Source: Adiantum capillus-veneris (lineage: Eukaryota; Streptophyta; Polypodiopsida; Polypodiales; Pteridaceae). Taken from it: a DNA stretch of 64,000 bases. Under the pieces are notes generated by a model. The model ran no database searches, was not told where the DNA came from, and was given only the letters and a program-made list of their open reading frames with translations. Both the position numbers and the translations under genes were made by a program. Positions 43,711-56,702 of this stretch are shown piece by piece; the first letter of the stretch is position 1, and every line of letters begins with the position of its first letter. The stretch is taken from contig CM043952.1 in the NCBI GenBank assembly GCA_014529385.2, positions 149,819,057-149,883,056 of the forward strand, in the 5' to 3' direction.

Positions 43711-45320
43711 CCTTTCTAGCTTGGGTCATTCCTTGACACAACCATGTGCAACCTGGTTGTTAGGGATGTCTTCAGGTTGGTCTTTAGCTTTGAAAGTGCT
43801 TTGTAGTTGATGAGAATGCCCCCTTTCTTGAGTGATTTATATCTACTGTGTTCTAGTTGAAACATGAGTTGAGCTTCTATTGTTGAGGCAATATTTCACT
43901 TTGCTGTGCCTTCTCCTCTTTGTTGCCACTTTTAGTAGTGAAGATGACTATTGTTGGTGCATGCATTTTTGGGAATTGAACCTCTTTGTATCATTGTATT
44001 TATGATGTATCTTGCCCTTGAGTTCCACTGCAATACAACTCCTTTGCAATATGCTACCAACTTTGAAGCACTACGTGAGCTCCTTATGATCTCTCTTGAT
44101 AGATCTCTTGTTGACTTTGTCTTGTTTTGTCAATTTTTCTTGTATGCCCGTTTCAATTTTCCATTGTTTGATGGAGCATTGTTGTTTTCCTTGAAGTTAA
44201 GAGCTGCTCTCGACAATCATGTGGAGACCCGCAACTATTTCTTGAATTCTTTGAGATTGATATGGGTAGTCATTTACTTATTGTAGATGTAGAAGGATTA
44301 TAAATAAGAGGATAGTGATGAGTGTGTTTAGATTAGGGTCTCAAACCTAGATGACCAAAGGGGAAAAACTCGGTGGGATAAAAGTGCCTTTGGTATACGC
44401 TCTTATTGGAGTTGCGTAGTTGGACTTGAAGTACCTGTTCATGCAAAGTGAGTGCTTTTGTAGTTGAGCTTGAAGTACTTGTTCATGCAAAGTGAGTGCT
44501 TGGGAGAAACAAAAGAAGAGTGCATAATGCAAGTGTCAATTTGGGACACTCTATATGTACATAAAAAATTTGTCAAACAAAAGCATGCAGTGTGAAAGAT
44601 GGAGTTGATGGGTGCTTCAAGGAACAAATGTAGCATATGTTGTGACATCAAAGGATTTCATAATAGCTTCCATGTCCAAAAAGGGTTTTTGATGTAGAAG
44701 CTTCTCCACTCATACCTCATTGTGCTCAGTGTGTGAGTGTCTTTTGAACTCCCTCCTTCACTTCACCATGCTTAAAATACATAGACTTTGAATCTTATGC
44801 TAATCTATGCCAGCATGAGCAACCCAAGGTAAATATGCTTAGCTTTTCCAACATGAGCAGTACCTAGCATAGTTAAGATTCTTAGACCATAGAGAATATT
44901 ACTTGAATCTTTGGGACTAACGCCTCGCTCATTTAGTGGCTTAGCTGCCTCACTCTAAATCTTATGTCATGTATTACTAATGGTGACTTCGATATACATG
45001 TTAAAGGCCAAAAACCCAATTTTCATAGGTTCTTGAGATTTAGGCCTCTTTCATTTTTTGGGTCTATGGATGCCACCATTCTATCCAGTAGGTTTGCATA
45101 CTTTTGCTCCTCATGATTTGTTTGTTGTATGTTGACACTACTTTGTGAAGTAGGTTCTACGGTTGTAGAAGGGATTGATGGATCCTTTGCTTTATCTCCC
45201 ATGAGAAGCGGTTGTAGATGTTTGTGGGTTCTTTGTGATTGAGTTTCTAATAGCAATTTTGGAACCCACCTTGTTTGTGGTGTTCATATGATCGTCTTTT
45301 GCATTTGCCACTTTTTCTCT
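43711..45320. other. Unassigned sequence
   Basis: Short open frames only (the longest is about 110 codons at 43951-44286, with no recognisable motif). A near-identical CTTGAAGTACYTGTTCATGC repeat occurs at about 44427 and 44469. No gene is supported. Confidence 0.3.
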
Positions 45321-45344
45321 ATATCTATAGGCTCATCAAGTCAA

Positions 45345-45406
45345 ATATCCCCACTATGACGAGGTACATGGATTGTGATCCATGTACCTCTTCATAGTGG
45401 GGATAT
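45345..45406. repeat. Long hairpin with 29-bp arms
   Basis: Arms 45345-45373 and 45378-45406 are complementary at 28 of 29 positions around a TGTG loop. The arms contain ATATCCCCACTATGACGAGG and TACATGGAT. The left arm and its upstream flank (CTATAGGCTCATCAAGTCA) are repeated directly at 45408-45466. Confidence 0.85.
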
Positions 45407-46335
45407 CTATAGGCTCATCAAGTCAGATATCCCCACTATAAAGAGGTACATGGATCGTGATCCATGACCCTCTATCAAGTTTTGACTTCAAATTTTGATA
45501 GTAGAAGGTCATCTAGAAGCTCTGTACCAATTTTCACCAATTTTTGGGGTTGGGATACACGGATCACTATACATGTTCCACCACATTTGGAATTGATCTC
45601 TGGGGAGCTTATGCCCACTTTTGGATCTAAAATTCTTGTTTTGGCAGTTTTTGCCCTGTCAACCAATTTTGAGTCATAATTTTTAAAATTTTCTTTGCAA
45701 CCAAAATTTATCAAAGCAATGTTCTACTAATATAGAGAGTTACTGACAACTTTTTTGAAAAAAAGGCCTTTAAGGTACCTGGATTGCGATCCATGTTTGA
45801 CCACACAATCTACTGAAACTTATTCGTTTGCACCTAGTGAGTTTTTAAAGGCCCTTGATCACCAGCTTTTTGATTTTTGATCAATTTTTAGGTCTCTACC
45901 ATCAAAGTTTTCTAAATTTTAGAGTTATGGTCGTTTTTGCCCAAAATATGGTTTTCATACCTTTTTACCTTGATCTTTTCAACCCAATTTGATGGTTATG
46001 GTTTCTACTTACCCTACTCCTATGTGATGGAAAGAAAGAAGAAACAAAAACAAACAAAACAATGCAAACTAAAGTTGTAATAGAAAATGGAGAAGCACTT
46101 TGAAAGTAATGAGAAAATCAAAGAATGAAATACTTTTGGGTATCTCATTCACAACTCTCTTTAGCTCTTGAGAATAAATCTAGCATGTCTTCGATTTCTA
46201 GACTCTATCAAGTATTAAAACCCACTTTTTTGCTAGTGTAAATGGACTTGAAAGGCTAATCTTTGGAAAAAAAAACTCAAAATACGCACTAGGTCACTCA
46301 CCATCTAGGGATCATTCCCCAGCAACGACGCCCAT

Positions 46336-46750
46336 GTTAGCGGGTTTCCGCGACGTGCGTCTATAGCATAGCTATCTGGAACTAACATAATATGTCAATA
46401 CTCAAGGAGGTGACTTAGATGGGGCACAGAGAATCTTTGAGGTTTTTGATCCTCAAGAAGTGATCCTAATAAGCAAACACATCAACTCAACGAGAAAATC
46501 ACCACTCAATGATAAGGGAATCTACCTATATCCTTTCTCATCGCTCTCAATCATCACACCATTTTGTCGACTAGAAGGACTCATATCGTCACAAAATTTC
46601 AAGGGAACTTTACTAGGCCTAAAGGGACAAGTCTACAAAGTCTGCCAACATTGTGACAAGGTACATGGATAACGATCCATCATGACCCAAGTCACAGAAA
46701 CTACAACAAAACAGCCCAAACACGTCGCCCTAAGGTCTAATAACACTCTC
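46336..46750 (+). repeat. Repeat P, copy 2 left part
   Basis: TGTTAGCGGGTTTCCGCGAC, then the same succession as 42787-43195, ending AACACTCTC where E3 begins. Confidence 0.75.
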
Positions 46751-47128
46751 TATCATAATAATCAATATCTAATTCTCCTAAATGATTTTCTCATGTTAAA
46801 CTGATCATTTAATATGGGGAAGTGACAGGGGAGAAAAAGCTAAAATATTGGTTAAGCTAGCAGACCGGCCACAGTAGGGATCCAAAGGAGGGAAAATAGG
46901 GATCCAAAGGGGGGGCCATCTGCAAAAGAGCTTTGTGCAACAATGGGCTCAAAAGACCCTAAGGTTCAGCCCATTAAGACTTCCAAAATGCTAAGGTTCC
47001 AAAATTCAAAGGCTGTGTCCAAAGGCCAAACACTAGGGAAATTGGATGCTTAGTATGTGTCACAAAAAGTCTTTGTCAATCCCTACATAGGAGGGGGTGA
47101 GCCTTGCAAGTAGGGGATGAAAGAGGAA

Positions 47129-47175
<47 letters not shown>

Positions 47176-48362
47176 GCTCCCTTTACACAAAGGGAATGAG
47201 GGACACATGTCAGCTCCCTAGCCTAGATGCCCACAAGGTGTACCTAATTCCTATTGGATGGCCTTGGAGGTGGACCAATGAGAATTAGGCTAGAGTAAAT
47301 CTAGTTTAATTAATTTAAAAACACTTAATAAAAGAACCAATAAGAATTAAGCTCTCTAAAAGACTATTGGGCATTCTTCCAAAGGGACCAATGAGCATTC
47401 AATAGCCCAATGGATTGCCCGATTCCTATTGGCCAGGAGGCAAAGGGGTCCAATGAGAGTTTAATTGAATTAAATAATTACCTAAATCTCTCACAAAAGG
47501 GGAAAGGGGGACACATGTCAGAAGGCTATTACTTATGCTGCTTAATTACCATTCTCTAAGCCTGGGGAGGTCCAATAGGATGCTAGCAAGAGCAAATAGC
47601 AAGAGGGGTCGACCAAGAGAGAGAGGGGGCTGATTTTTGCAAGGCATTATCACACACACACTCACACAATCTCATGTGTGAAGTAAAGAAGACTCTTTCT
47701 TCTTCTCAAGCTTTAATGGAAATCTTACCACCTACTCCAAGCTTGTGAGAAGGGAGGCCTACACCAACAACTCTTGGCTTTGTGATACAAATCCAACCAA
47801 GAGCCAAGCTTCAATGCATGCTCATCTCCTCTACCATCCTAATTACTAAGCTAAGCTATGCTAATATGAGTGATTATGTGAGGAGATGTACATCTTTCTC
47901 GTAAGAATACTCCTTCTCAATCTACTCTCATACCCTGCTAGCTCTCACCATCTTTGAAGGTGTGTGAGGTCTCGGGTCTGAGACCGTGAGGGAATTGATG
48001 TTGTGTTTGATAAGTGTTTTGCTTAGTGCATGAAGTTCCATCTTCATTGCACTAGCTAGTATTGAAGAAACACAAGAAATTGTATTATAAAATGTCTCTC
48101 TTGATGGGAGAAACCATAATACAAAGCCTTTTGGAGGGGGGACCGGCTCCATGCAAATCCTATCCTCAACTATTTTCAATCGCTTAATTTCTCTCTCTTT
48201 TGAAGTATTGTTCATGCTATTCTAACTAGGTGTTATGCTTTTTGTTGCTTTCTCCACCCAAGCACTCTTGCTAATCTCATTAGGAATGTATTCTAATGAA
48301 ATGCTCACTATGATCATGCTATTTTCCACTATACACAAGTTACTAGGTCATTGAATGTTACA
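46751..48362 (+). repeat. E3 5' LTR
   Basis: Carries the family core GGGGGACCGGCTCCATGCAAA near 48138 and an (AC)22-type microsatellite at 47131-47175. The matching site in the 3' LTR (53976-53989) is only five or six AC units long. Confidence 0.93.
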
Positions 48363-48363
48363 T

Positions 48364-48375
48364 TGGTATCAGAGC
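48364..48375 (+). other. E3 primer-binding site
   Basis: TGGTATCAGAGC, perfect, one base after the LTR terminal CA. Confidence 0.95.
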
Positions 48376-48769
48376 ACAAGGTTTCTCTTTTCTTGCTCAA
48401 GAAGGGAGGTCCTCAAGCTAGCTATAAATGGTTGGTACTATTAATTGCATGTGAGTAAGTAGAATAGGGATTTTTCAGCCTTGTAGTGCGCTTGCCTTTG
48501 TGCAGTTAATAGGGCATCACTGTCGAGAGATATGGTCTTAATAGTGGAGTCCTACGGGGCTTTAACCACTATTGAGCCATTAGAAGCTTGATAGGAGCTG
48601 GTGCTGTTTTGGTGTTGAACGACCCTCTCTTCTATTCCTTGCAATTAATGGTATACGAGCCACGGGTACATTAGCTTGAGTGCTTTTTCTAAAGGGGTAA
48701 CGAGGAGTAGCAACTAGGGCTTGAAGTGCCAAAGTACACCTAAAAAGTTTACACCTAAAAGTTGTTAGA

Positions 48770-51348
48770 ATGGCTAACAATAGTAAAGGGCTCCACAAAG
48801 ATGGCGGGCTAAATGTTCTCCATCACCTCCAAAACGGAGAAGACCATCGCATACTTCTCCACACCATACTTCAAAGAGGGATGACAAAAAGCAAGAGAAG
48901 AAAAACACGAGAAAGAGGACACCCTCTTCTCCATCTTCTTCACCCTCTTGTCCATCTTCTTCATCCTCTTCCTCTTATGAAAGTGATGGTCAAGACAACG
49001 AAGATCAAGGCAAGAAAAAGGCGAGAAAGAGGTCACCCTCTTCTCCATCTTCCTCAAATTCTTCATCTTTTGAAGAAAGTGATGGTGCAACCTTTGAACC
49101 AACAAAAAGAAGAGGCCATAGGAAATCCTATGCCACATGGAAGAGGTCGTCCAAGCTCAAGAAGTTCAAAGAGGGAGGGAAGAGCATCTCTTTCCTTACC
49201 TACAATGGCACCTTTGGTGCTACGGACAAAGTCTTGGCCTTAAAATTCGATGTGGCGTTTGGAGATGAGGGCTTCACGGAGTCCTCTAAGCTATGCCGTG
49301 TAGCTATGCACTTTCAAAAGTCCGCCAGACAATGGTGGTCTAGCCTACGGGCCAACGATGAAGCTTCACAAACATGGAAAGATTTAAGAGCTTCCATTAT
49401 GAAGCAGTTTTTGGCCATAGATGCCAAAGACAAAGTACTCACCGAATGGAGAAGCTTGAAGCTCTCTCCCTATGAATCCATCCACAAATATGTAGAAAAG
49501 TTTTGGGACCTACAACTCAAAGCCACTGTCTTCAAAAAGTTGGATTTTGGAGAGCAAAAGCAGCAATTTTGTGCGGGCTTAACCGAAGGAATGGTGGAGT
49601 ATGCCAACTCTCAAAGGCCATGCACCATATGGGTGGTAATGCATCATACTATGGTGGCCTCTCGAATCAATTTCCAAATAGGGGCTAAGAGGAATTCTAA
49701 GCCCCCTAAAAACAAGGGTTCCAATGAGCCTGAGGGGAAGGAAAATGTCCAAAAGTCTCCTAAGGGAAATTCCAACAAAGCTAAGGAGAAGGGAGTTTAT
49801 AAAGGCAAAAATAAACTCTCTTTTGAAGAGATTGAGCGTTATCGCAAGGATAATCGGTGTTTCAAGTGCGGCAAACAAGGGCATGCGTACCACGCTTGTC
49901 CTCAAAAGAACAACCGCCATGATCCTCCTAGAGCTACCTTGGTCGAAATCCAAGAGGAGGAAACTCATCACAAAGGATCTCCTCTATGCCATGCTTGGGG
50001 AAAGGTAAGAGAATATGATGCTTTTATTCTCTTTGACCCCGGTTCTACTCATAATTTTATATCTATAGAGTTGGCCACCAAGCTAGGCATACAAACCTAC
50101 GAGATGGAAGATGTCCTACCCGCAGACGGTGCTTTCAAGGGGCAAGAAGCTTCAATCACTCCCTTAATTGGGAAATTGAGGCTCCATGTCCAAAGCTATG
50201 TGGACAAAGAGGACTTCTTTATCTCTCCTCTCAAGCATGAGGATGTAATCCTAGGGGCACCATGGTTTGATCGCATGGATGCCAATGTTAAATTCCTTGA
50301 AAGGAGAATCTCCTTTAAGTTCAGGGAAAAAGATATGTACGTAGATGCTAAGGAAATGGGTAATACTATACCCATTGTACATACACAAGCTTTCAACAAG
50401 TCAATAAAGAGCTCTATTTCCGTGTACATGATTTTTGTTAAAGATTCTCAAAATGAACCTAATGTTTTAGCAAAAGAAAATATACACAATCAAAAGGAAT
50501 TAGAGTTATCCAATTTTCTCAAGGGGTTTCAAGATGTCTTTATTGACAACATCCCTTGTGAGCTACCTCCTAAACGAGGCAATGATGACCATGCAATTGA
50601 ACTTCTTCAAGGAAGTTCACAGCCTAACAAACCTCCTTATAGAGTTTCTCAAGCTCAACAAGAGGAGATTATGTGGCAAGTGCATGAGTTAGTTGAGAAG
50701 GGCATGGTTAGGCCTAGCTCATCTCCATTTTGTTCTCCTATGCTACTAGTACAAAAGAAAGACGGCACATATCATATGTGTGTCGACTATAGAGCACTAA
50801 ATAGGATCACTATCAAAAATAGGTTTCCCATTCCACGAGTAGAAGACCTATTTGATAAGCTACAAGGGTCCACCTACTTCAGTAGAATTGACCTAAAAAG
50901 TGGCTATCATCAAATAAGGATTGTTGATCAAGACATTGTAAAGACCGCATTTCGCATTGGTCTTTATGAACACATTTTCATGCCTTTTGGCTTGACCAAT
51001 GCACCAGCCACATTCAACCGCTTGATGGAGAAGCTATTCAGGCCTCACCGAACCTTGACTAGAGTGTTCTTTGATGATATCATCATCTACTCTAATTCAT
51101 TAGACGAACACAAGCGACACCTCCAGGTAATATTTCAAGTTCTAAGAGAGAATAAACTTTATGTTAATCCAAAGAAAAGTGAATTTTTCTTACAAGAGAT
51201 TCAGAATTTAGGTCACATTATCTCTCAAGATGGAATCCAAATGGATCCATCAAAGTTAGAGGTAATAAAAGGATGGCCTAAACCAAGGAATCTTCATGAG
51301 TTAAGAAGCTTTATAGGTATGTGCGCATACTATAGATGCTTCATAGAA
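48770..51348 (+). pseudogene. E3 gag-PR-RT
   Basis: A start ATG at 48770 (MANNSK) matches E1 MADNNQ, but about 300 bp of gag are deleted right after it and the frame changes. From 48787 one frame stays open to 51471 through gag, protease and RT, showing that this family encodes Gag-Pol without a frameshift. It holds a Ser/Arg-rich segment (SPSPPKRRR, RKRSPSSPSSS), the QWWSSLR capsid block (about 49330), an intact knuckle CFKCGKQGHAYHAC (49858-49899), protease LFDPGSTHNFIS (about 50030) with Pro in the D-x-G, and RT with KSGYHQIRI and VFFDDIIIYS (51064 on). One RT stretch (FRIGLYEH) lacks two residues that E1 has. The family frame ends near 51348, at a deletion of about 100 bp. Confidence 0.88.
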
Positions 51349-51912
51349 AAGAAAAGCTTATCTCTCAACCTGTGCTTACACTACCGGTTCTCTCAAAGCC
51401 ATTTGAGGTCCAATGTGATGCTTGTGGTGATTGCCTTGGAGCTGTTTTGCTTCAAGAAGGGCATGCCATAGGCTATGAAAGTCGAAGGCTCGACCCTGTT
51501 GAGCAAGCTCTAGGCATATATGAAAAGGAACTCCTTGCAGTTCTACATGCCTTAGACTCATGGAAGCACTTTTTTATTGGGGACTCCTTTCATTCTGTGA
51601 ACGGATCACCAAAGTCTTAAGTACTTCATTACGCAGACCAAGCTCTCCGACAAACAAATGAGGTGGGCAAACTTTCTTTCGCAATTTCATTTTCATATTG
51701 CTCACATTGCTGGCAAGCATAATCAAGTAGCCGATGCACTCTCAAGACGGCCGAGAGTGAATGCGGTTTCCATAGCAACTCACAATGATCTATCTTCTAT
51801 GATAGATGAGTATGCTATTGATCCCAATTTTAGAGATGTGATTTCAGCCGTTGCACTAGGGAAGAAAGGAACCATTTACTTTACAAGATGGTTATCTTCT
51901 CTATGGCAATAG
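51349..51912 (+). pseudogene. E3 RNase H
   Basis: After the deletion the frame changes: PFEVQCDACGDCLGAVLLQE, YEKELLAVLHALDSWKH, a stop near 51620, then RWANFLSQFHFHIAHIAGKH and NQVADALSRR (51658 on). The catalytic Asp and Glu positions are kept. The missing RT-RNase H connection is present, though interrupted by stops, in E1 at 9115-9220. Confidence 0.8.
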
Positions 51913-53241
51913 CCTATGCGTTACTAGCTCACTACGTGAGAAAGTAATGTATGAATCTCATGCTCCTCCTTATGCAGGGCATAGAGGGATTCAGTCTACT
52001 CCAAAGGTATTGAAACATATTTCTATTGGCCTACCATGAAAGCAAACATAAAAGAGTATATTTCTAAATGTGTGGTATGCCAAAAGACAAAGTTTGATAG
52101 AGGGAAGCAACTTGGATTGCTTCAACCTTTGCCAATCCCTAATTCCCCATGGGAGAGCATATCCATGGATTTTATCTTTGGATTGCCTAAGTCTATCCAT
52201 GGGAATAAGGGAATATGGATGATAGTAGACAGGTTCAGTAAACAAGCTCATTTTATACCTGTCAAAAAGACTATCAAAGCCCATCAAATGGCAATCCTCT
52301 TCATTTCACAAATCTTCAAGTACCATGGCTTGCCAATGTCCATAGTGTCGGATAGAGATCCTAGAATGACTAGTAATTTCTGGAAGGGTCTCTTTGAGAA
52401 TTTAGCAACAAGGCTAAACTTCTCTTTGGCCTATCACCCGCAGACGGATGGCCAAAGTGAAATAGCTAACCTAACAATTATCGATCTACTAAAAGCCTAT
52501 GTAACAGAAGTAGATCAAAGATCCCAATGGGAGAAGTACTTACCCTTAGTGGAGTATGCTTACAATAACACTGTACATACTTCCACGGGAAAAGCACCTT
52601 TTGAGGTAATTGAGGGAAGATCAAAAGTCACTTGCTACTTAAGGTACATGGGAAGATATTCTTAGATGAGTATAGCCGAGACCTACAAGAATCTTTTCAA
52701 AAGATTAAGGATGCTATCTCTATCTCCCAGCAAAGGCAAAGGCTGCTGCTAACAAGCACAGAAGAGCCCAAGCCTTTAAAGAAAACGAATGGGTCTTACT
52801 CAAATTTCCCAAGGCTCAATTAAGGCACACGACGGGCAAAAATCCTACGGGACACCAAAAGTACTATGCTAAGTTAGCAAAAAGGTACTATGGTCCCTTC
52901 CAAATTCTTAGGCCAATCAATGAGATGGCCTATCAACTCAAGTTGCCCAACCATTGGCTCATACACAATGCTTTCCATGTGAGCCTACTAAAGCCTTACA
53001 AAGGAGAATCACCTCAAGAACCAACTATTGAAGACCCACCGGAGATCGAGGACCAAGAAGAGGTGCTGCAGCCCGAGTCCATTCTCTGACATGAAGAAAG
53101 GTACTAAGAGGCAGTAAGACTATCCGACGATATCTTATTAAGTTTAAAAATTATCCTTTTGAAGATGCTAGATGGATGCAAGGCATACAATTAAAGGATA
53201 ACCTAAACCTTGTCAATGCTTACAATGCTTCCCTAGAGTAA
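51913..53241 (+). pseudogene. E3 integrase and chromodomain
   Basis: The zinc-finger region has ESHAPPYAGHRG and KCVVCQKTK (52072 on). The core frame 52036-52665 holds SMDFIFGLPKS, VSDRDPRMTSNFW and HPQTDGQSEIAN, all three acidic catalytic residues. A frameshift near 52640 and others before 52830 lead to YYGPFQILRPIN and FHVSLLKPYKG. The chromodomain (about 53060-53241) reads SKTIRRYLIKFKNYPFEDAR then WMQGIQLKD after a stop and a one-base deletion near 53103; it ends at TAA 53239-53241. The same ending is recognisable in E1, confirming the chromodomain in this family. Confidence 0.85.
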
Positions 53242-53583
53242 GAAAATGTACAAACGTTAAAAAATGAACAAAGTTTTTGTCTTATAAGACTCTCTTTTTC
53301 TTTATTGTGCACAAAAATGAAGTAGTATGCATGCTTAGATCAAGTTTGCGGAGACGACGTCTCGCGAACACCAAGTAGAGCTTGTCACTCTACTATGGAA
53401 GATGATAGGACTAATGTGTAGACATGCATGCGGAAGCTCCAGGCCGTCAAACGCCAAATGGACTAGTCATCCATTATGGAATGATGTCGTAGGGTAACAT
53501 AGGGATCCTCTACCCGCTAGAAAAAAGGACTAATGAATATGCTTTATCTTCTCTACCCTATAATCGAGGACGACTATGATTTC

Positions 53584-53596
53584 AAGAGAGAGGTAA
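53584..53596 (+). other. E3 polypurine tract
   Basis: AAGAGAGAGGTAA directly before TGTCATAATAATC, identical to the tract of E1. Confidence 0.85.
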
Positions 53597-55181
53597 TGTC
53601 ATAATAATCAGTATCTAATTGTCCTAAATGATTTTCTCATGTTAAACTGATCATTTAATATGGGGAAGTGACAGGGGAGACAAAGCTAGAATATTGGTTA
53701 AGCTAGCAGACCAGCCACAGTAGGGATCCAAAGGAGGGAAAATAGGGCTCCAAAGGGAGGGCCGTCTGCAAAGAGCTATGTGCAACAATGGGCTCAAAAG
53801 ACCCTAAGGTTCAGCCCGTTAAGACTTCCAAAATGCTAAGGTTCCAAAATTCAAAGGTTGTGTCCAAAGGCCAAACACTAGGGAAATTGGATGCTTAGTG
53901 TGTGTCACAAAAAGCCTTTGTCAATCCCTACATAGGATGGGGCGAGCCTTGCAAGTTGGGGATGAGAGAGAAATTCACATACACACACAAGCTCCCTTTA
54001 CACAAAGGGAATGAGGGACACACGTCAGCTCCCTAGCCCAGATGCCCACAAGGTGCACCCAATTCCTATTGGATGGCCTTGGAGGTGGACCAGTGAGAAT
54101 TAGGCTAGAGTAAATCTAGTTTAATTAATTTAAAAACACTTAATAAAAGAACCAATAAGAATTAAGCTTTCTAGAAGACTATTGGATAGTCTCCTAAAGG
54201 GGGCCAATGAGCATTCAACAGCCCCATGGCTTGCCTGATTCCTATTGGCCAGGAGGCAAAGGGGTCCAATGAGAGTTTAATTGAATTAAATAATTACCTA
54301 AAGCTCTCACAAAAGGGGAAAGGGGGACACATGTCAGAAGGCTATCACTTATGTTGCTTAATTACCATTGTCTAAGCCTGGGAGGTCCAATAGGATGCTA
54401 GCAAGAGAAAATAGCAAGAGGGGTCGACCAAGGGAGAGAGGGGGCTGATTTTTGCAAAGCATTATCACACACACACTCACACAATCTCATGTGTGAAGTA
54501 AAGAAGACTCTCTCTCCTTATCAAGCTTTAATGGAAAGCTTACCACCTACTCCAAGCTTGTGAGAAGGGAGGCCTACACCAACAACTCTTGGCTTTGTGA
54601 TGCAAATCCAACCAAGAGCCAAGCTTCAATACATGCTCATCTCCTCTACCATGCTAATTACTAAGCTAAGCTATGCTAATATGAGTGATTATGTGAGGAG
54701 ATGTACATCTTTCTCGTAAGAATACTCCTTCTTCCTCTCAATCTACTCTCATACCCCGCTAGCTCTCACCATCTTTGAAGGTGTGTGAGGTCTTGGTCTG
54801 AGACCGTGAGGGAATTGATGTTGTGTTTGATAAGTGTTTTGCTTAGTGCATGAAGTTCCATCTTCATTGCACTAGCTAGTATTGAAGGAACACAAGAAAT
54901 TGTATTGTAAAATGTCTCTCTTGATGGGAGAAACCATAATACAAAGCCTTTTGGTGGGGGGACCGGCTCCATGCAAATGCAATCCTGAACTGTTGTCAAT
55001 TGCTTAGTTTCTCGCTCTTTCGAAGTATTGTTCATGCTATCTAACTAGGTGTTATGCTTTTTGTTGCTTTCTCCACCCAAGCACTCTTGTTAATCTCATT
55101 AAGAATCTATTCTAATGAAATGCTCACTATGATCATGCTATTTTCCGCTACACACAAGTTACTAGGCCATTAAGTGTTACA
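53597..55181 (+). repeat. E3 3' LTR
   Basis: Colinear with 46751-48362. About eight substitutions are visible in the first 165 bases. Ends AAGTGTTACA and is followed by CTCTC and the right half of repeat P. Confidence 0.93.
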
Positions 55182-55652
55182 CTCTCCTAAGGTCAAAATG
55201 TCAAAAAATGGTGATTTAAGCACTCAAATTTGAAGATTAGGCTCGTAGATGCGTAGTCGCAAAACAAAATTTGCAATGCTTACACTTAATTAAAAGAGCA
55301 TGGAAAGAGGAATTGAAATTGGATTACTCAGTCATTAGAAAAATTGATTACAAGTTGGAGCTGCTCAGGCTGCTTGAACAAAGCTTCTCCTTTCTCCAAA
55401 AGATAAGCCTCCCTTTCACATTAAGGTTATTTTCTTTTATACCTAGGGCTTTGTAAATGGCTATTTGTCTCCTCACATGGGCCTTTACAAAGATTATGAA
55501 AGAATTACAACTCATGGAATGGATCTTCTACAGTGAAATCAAGATTTACACACTGTAGAGCTACACTAGCTCAGAAAAATAATAAAGTACAAATTCATTT
55601 AAAATGTGGTGTCCAGCTAGGTGGAAGCGCATATGTTAAATCCGCCAAACGT
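55182..55652 (+). repeat. Repeat P, copy 2 right part
   Basis: CTCTCCTAAGGTCAAAATGT continues the match to copy 1 at 43191 and stays colinear through AAATGTGGTGTCC and CCGCCAAAC, after which the copies diverge. Confidence 0.75.
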
Positions 55653-56700
55653 CCATACACCTCTTACTCCTGCAATGTCAAATGTGGAACCATGGTCCAA
55701 CTTCACTCAACTAAGAATCCCACTAGAGAAAGTGTTAAACCACTCATGATGTGGTGTGATGTGGAAAAGTGCACCCTCATCTAGTGACCAACGAGAAGAA
55801 GTGCCACCTCTTGAAGACACCGTCACGGGCATATGAAGCCACCTCTCTAGCCTGTGTTGAAACCTCACATGCATCACACATACATCTTTGTGGCTACCAC
55901 ATACGTTTGAAACAACATAGCTTGAAGTGCCCTGTGTGACCATAGTGCCAACATCACATATAACAAGACCGCCATGTCTCATAAGACATCCCTGTCAACT
56001 TTTAACCATCACACATGATAGATATACCATTGAATAGCACATATACATAAACATCTCTACAATAGGTATACAATGCAAAATGCACAACCCAACATAAATG
56101 TACAGAGTAACCATGCATAAGCCAATGCCAATAGATAATGCAAACACAAGCGGTATCACTATAAACAAGAAACACCAAAACTTGGGATAAAAAACTCTCA
56201 AAAGAGAATAAAATATATAACCATATGCATAAGTAGAGGGCAAACACAATGGTCAATATGCGTCCCACAAATTTGTGTACAAAATTTAAAAATTACGTAT
56301 AAACTAAACTTGTACTTATTGAACCACAACCTATGGCTACTTGTAACCTCTGAACAGTCTACAATAAAATCAATGAGAAATTTGGGACAACTTTCTTCTG
56401 AAAACTTGTTCTTTACACAAGGAAAATTAGAACTGTGGCTAAATTTTTTGCTACAAATCCTTTTGCACATATACTCCCAAATGCTCTTGTGGATCGAATC
56501 CAAGCTCATACCTACTTCTATACTCACTGTGAGTTGAAATGAAGCTCAATGCTTCTCCACTCCAATGTATACCAGATCTAAGTGGTCTCACCTACACCAA
56601 GATCCAATTGTGAGCCCTAGAATGGCCACCTACTCACCAATGCACTAATGCTTGCATGCTGCAAAGCGAGACATCTCTATGATAAACTCCTCATGTACAA
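55653..56700. other. Unassigned sequence
   Basis: No recognisable gene. The minus strand has a 109-codon frame (56198-56527) and other short ones without known motifs. It could be the internal part of the copia-like element whose LTR starts at 56719, but I cannot support that. Confidence 0.3.
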
Positions 56701-56702
56701 CC

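Larger units (their letters stand above)
46751..55181 (+). mobile_element. E3: chromovirus related to E1
   Basis: LTRs of 1612 bp (46751-48362) and 1585 bp (53597-55181). The 3' copy starts TGTCATAATAATC, the 5' copy TATCATAATAATC (one change in the terminal dinucleotide); both end GTTACA. The flanks are a perfect CTCTC duplication (46746-46750 and 55182-55186). The internal region has the same gene order and family as E1 but lacks the gag 5' part and about 100 bp between RT and RNase H. It is inserted in copy 2 of repeat P. Confidence 0.94.
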
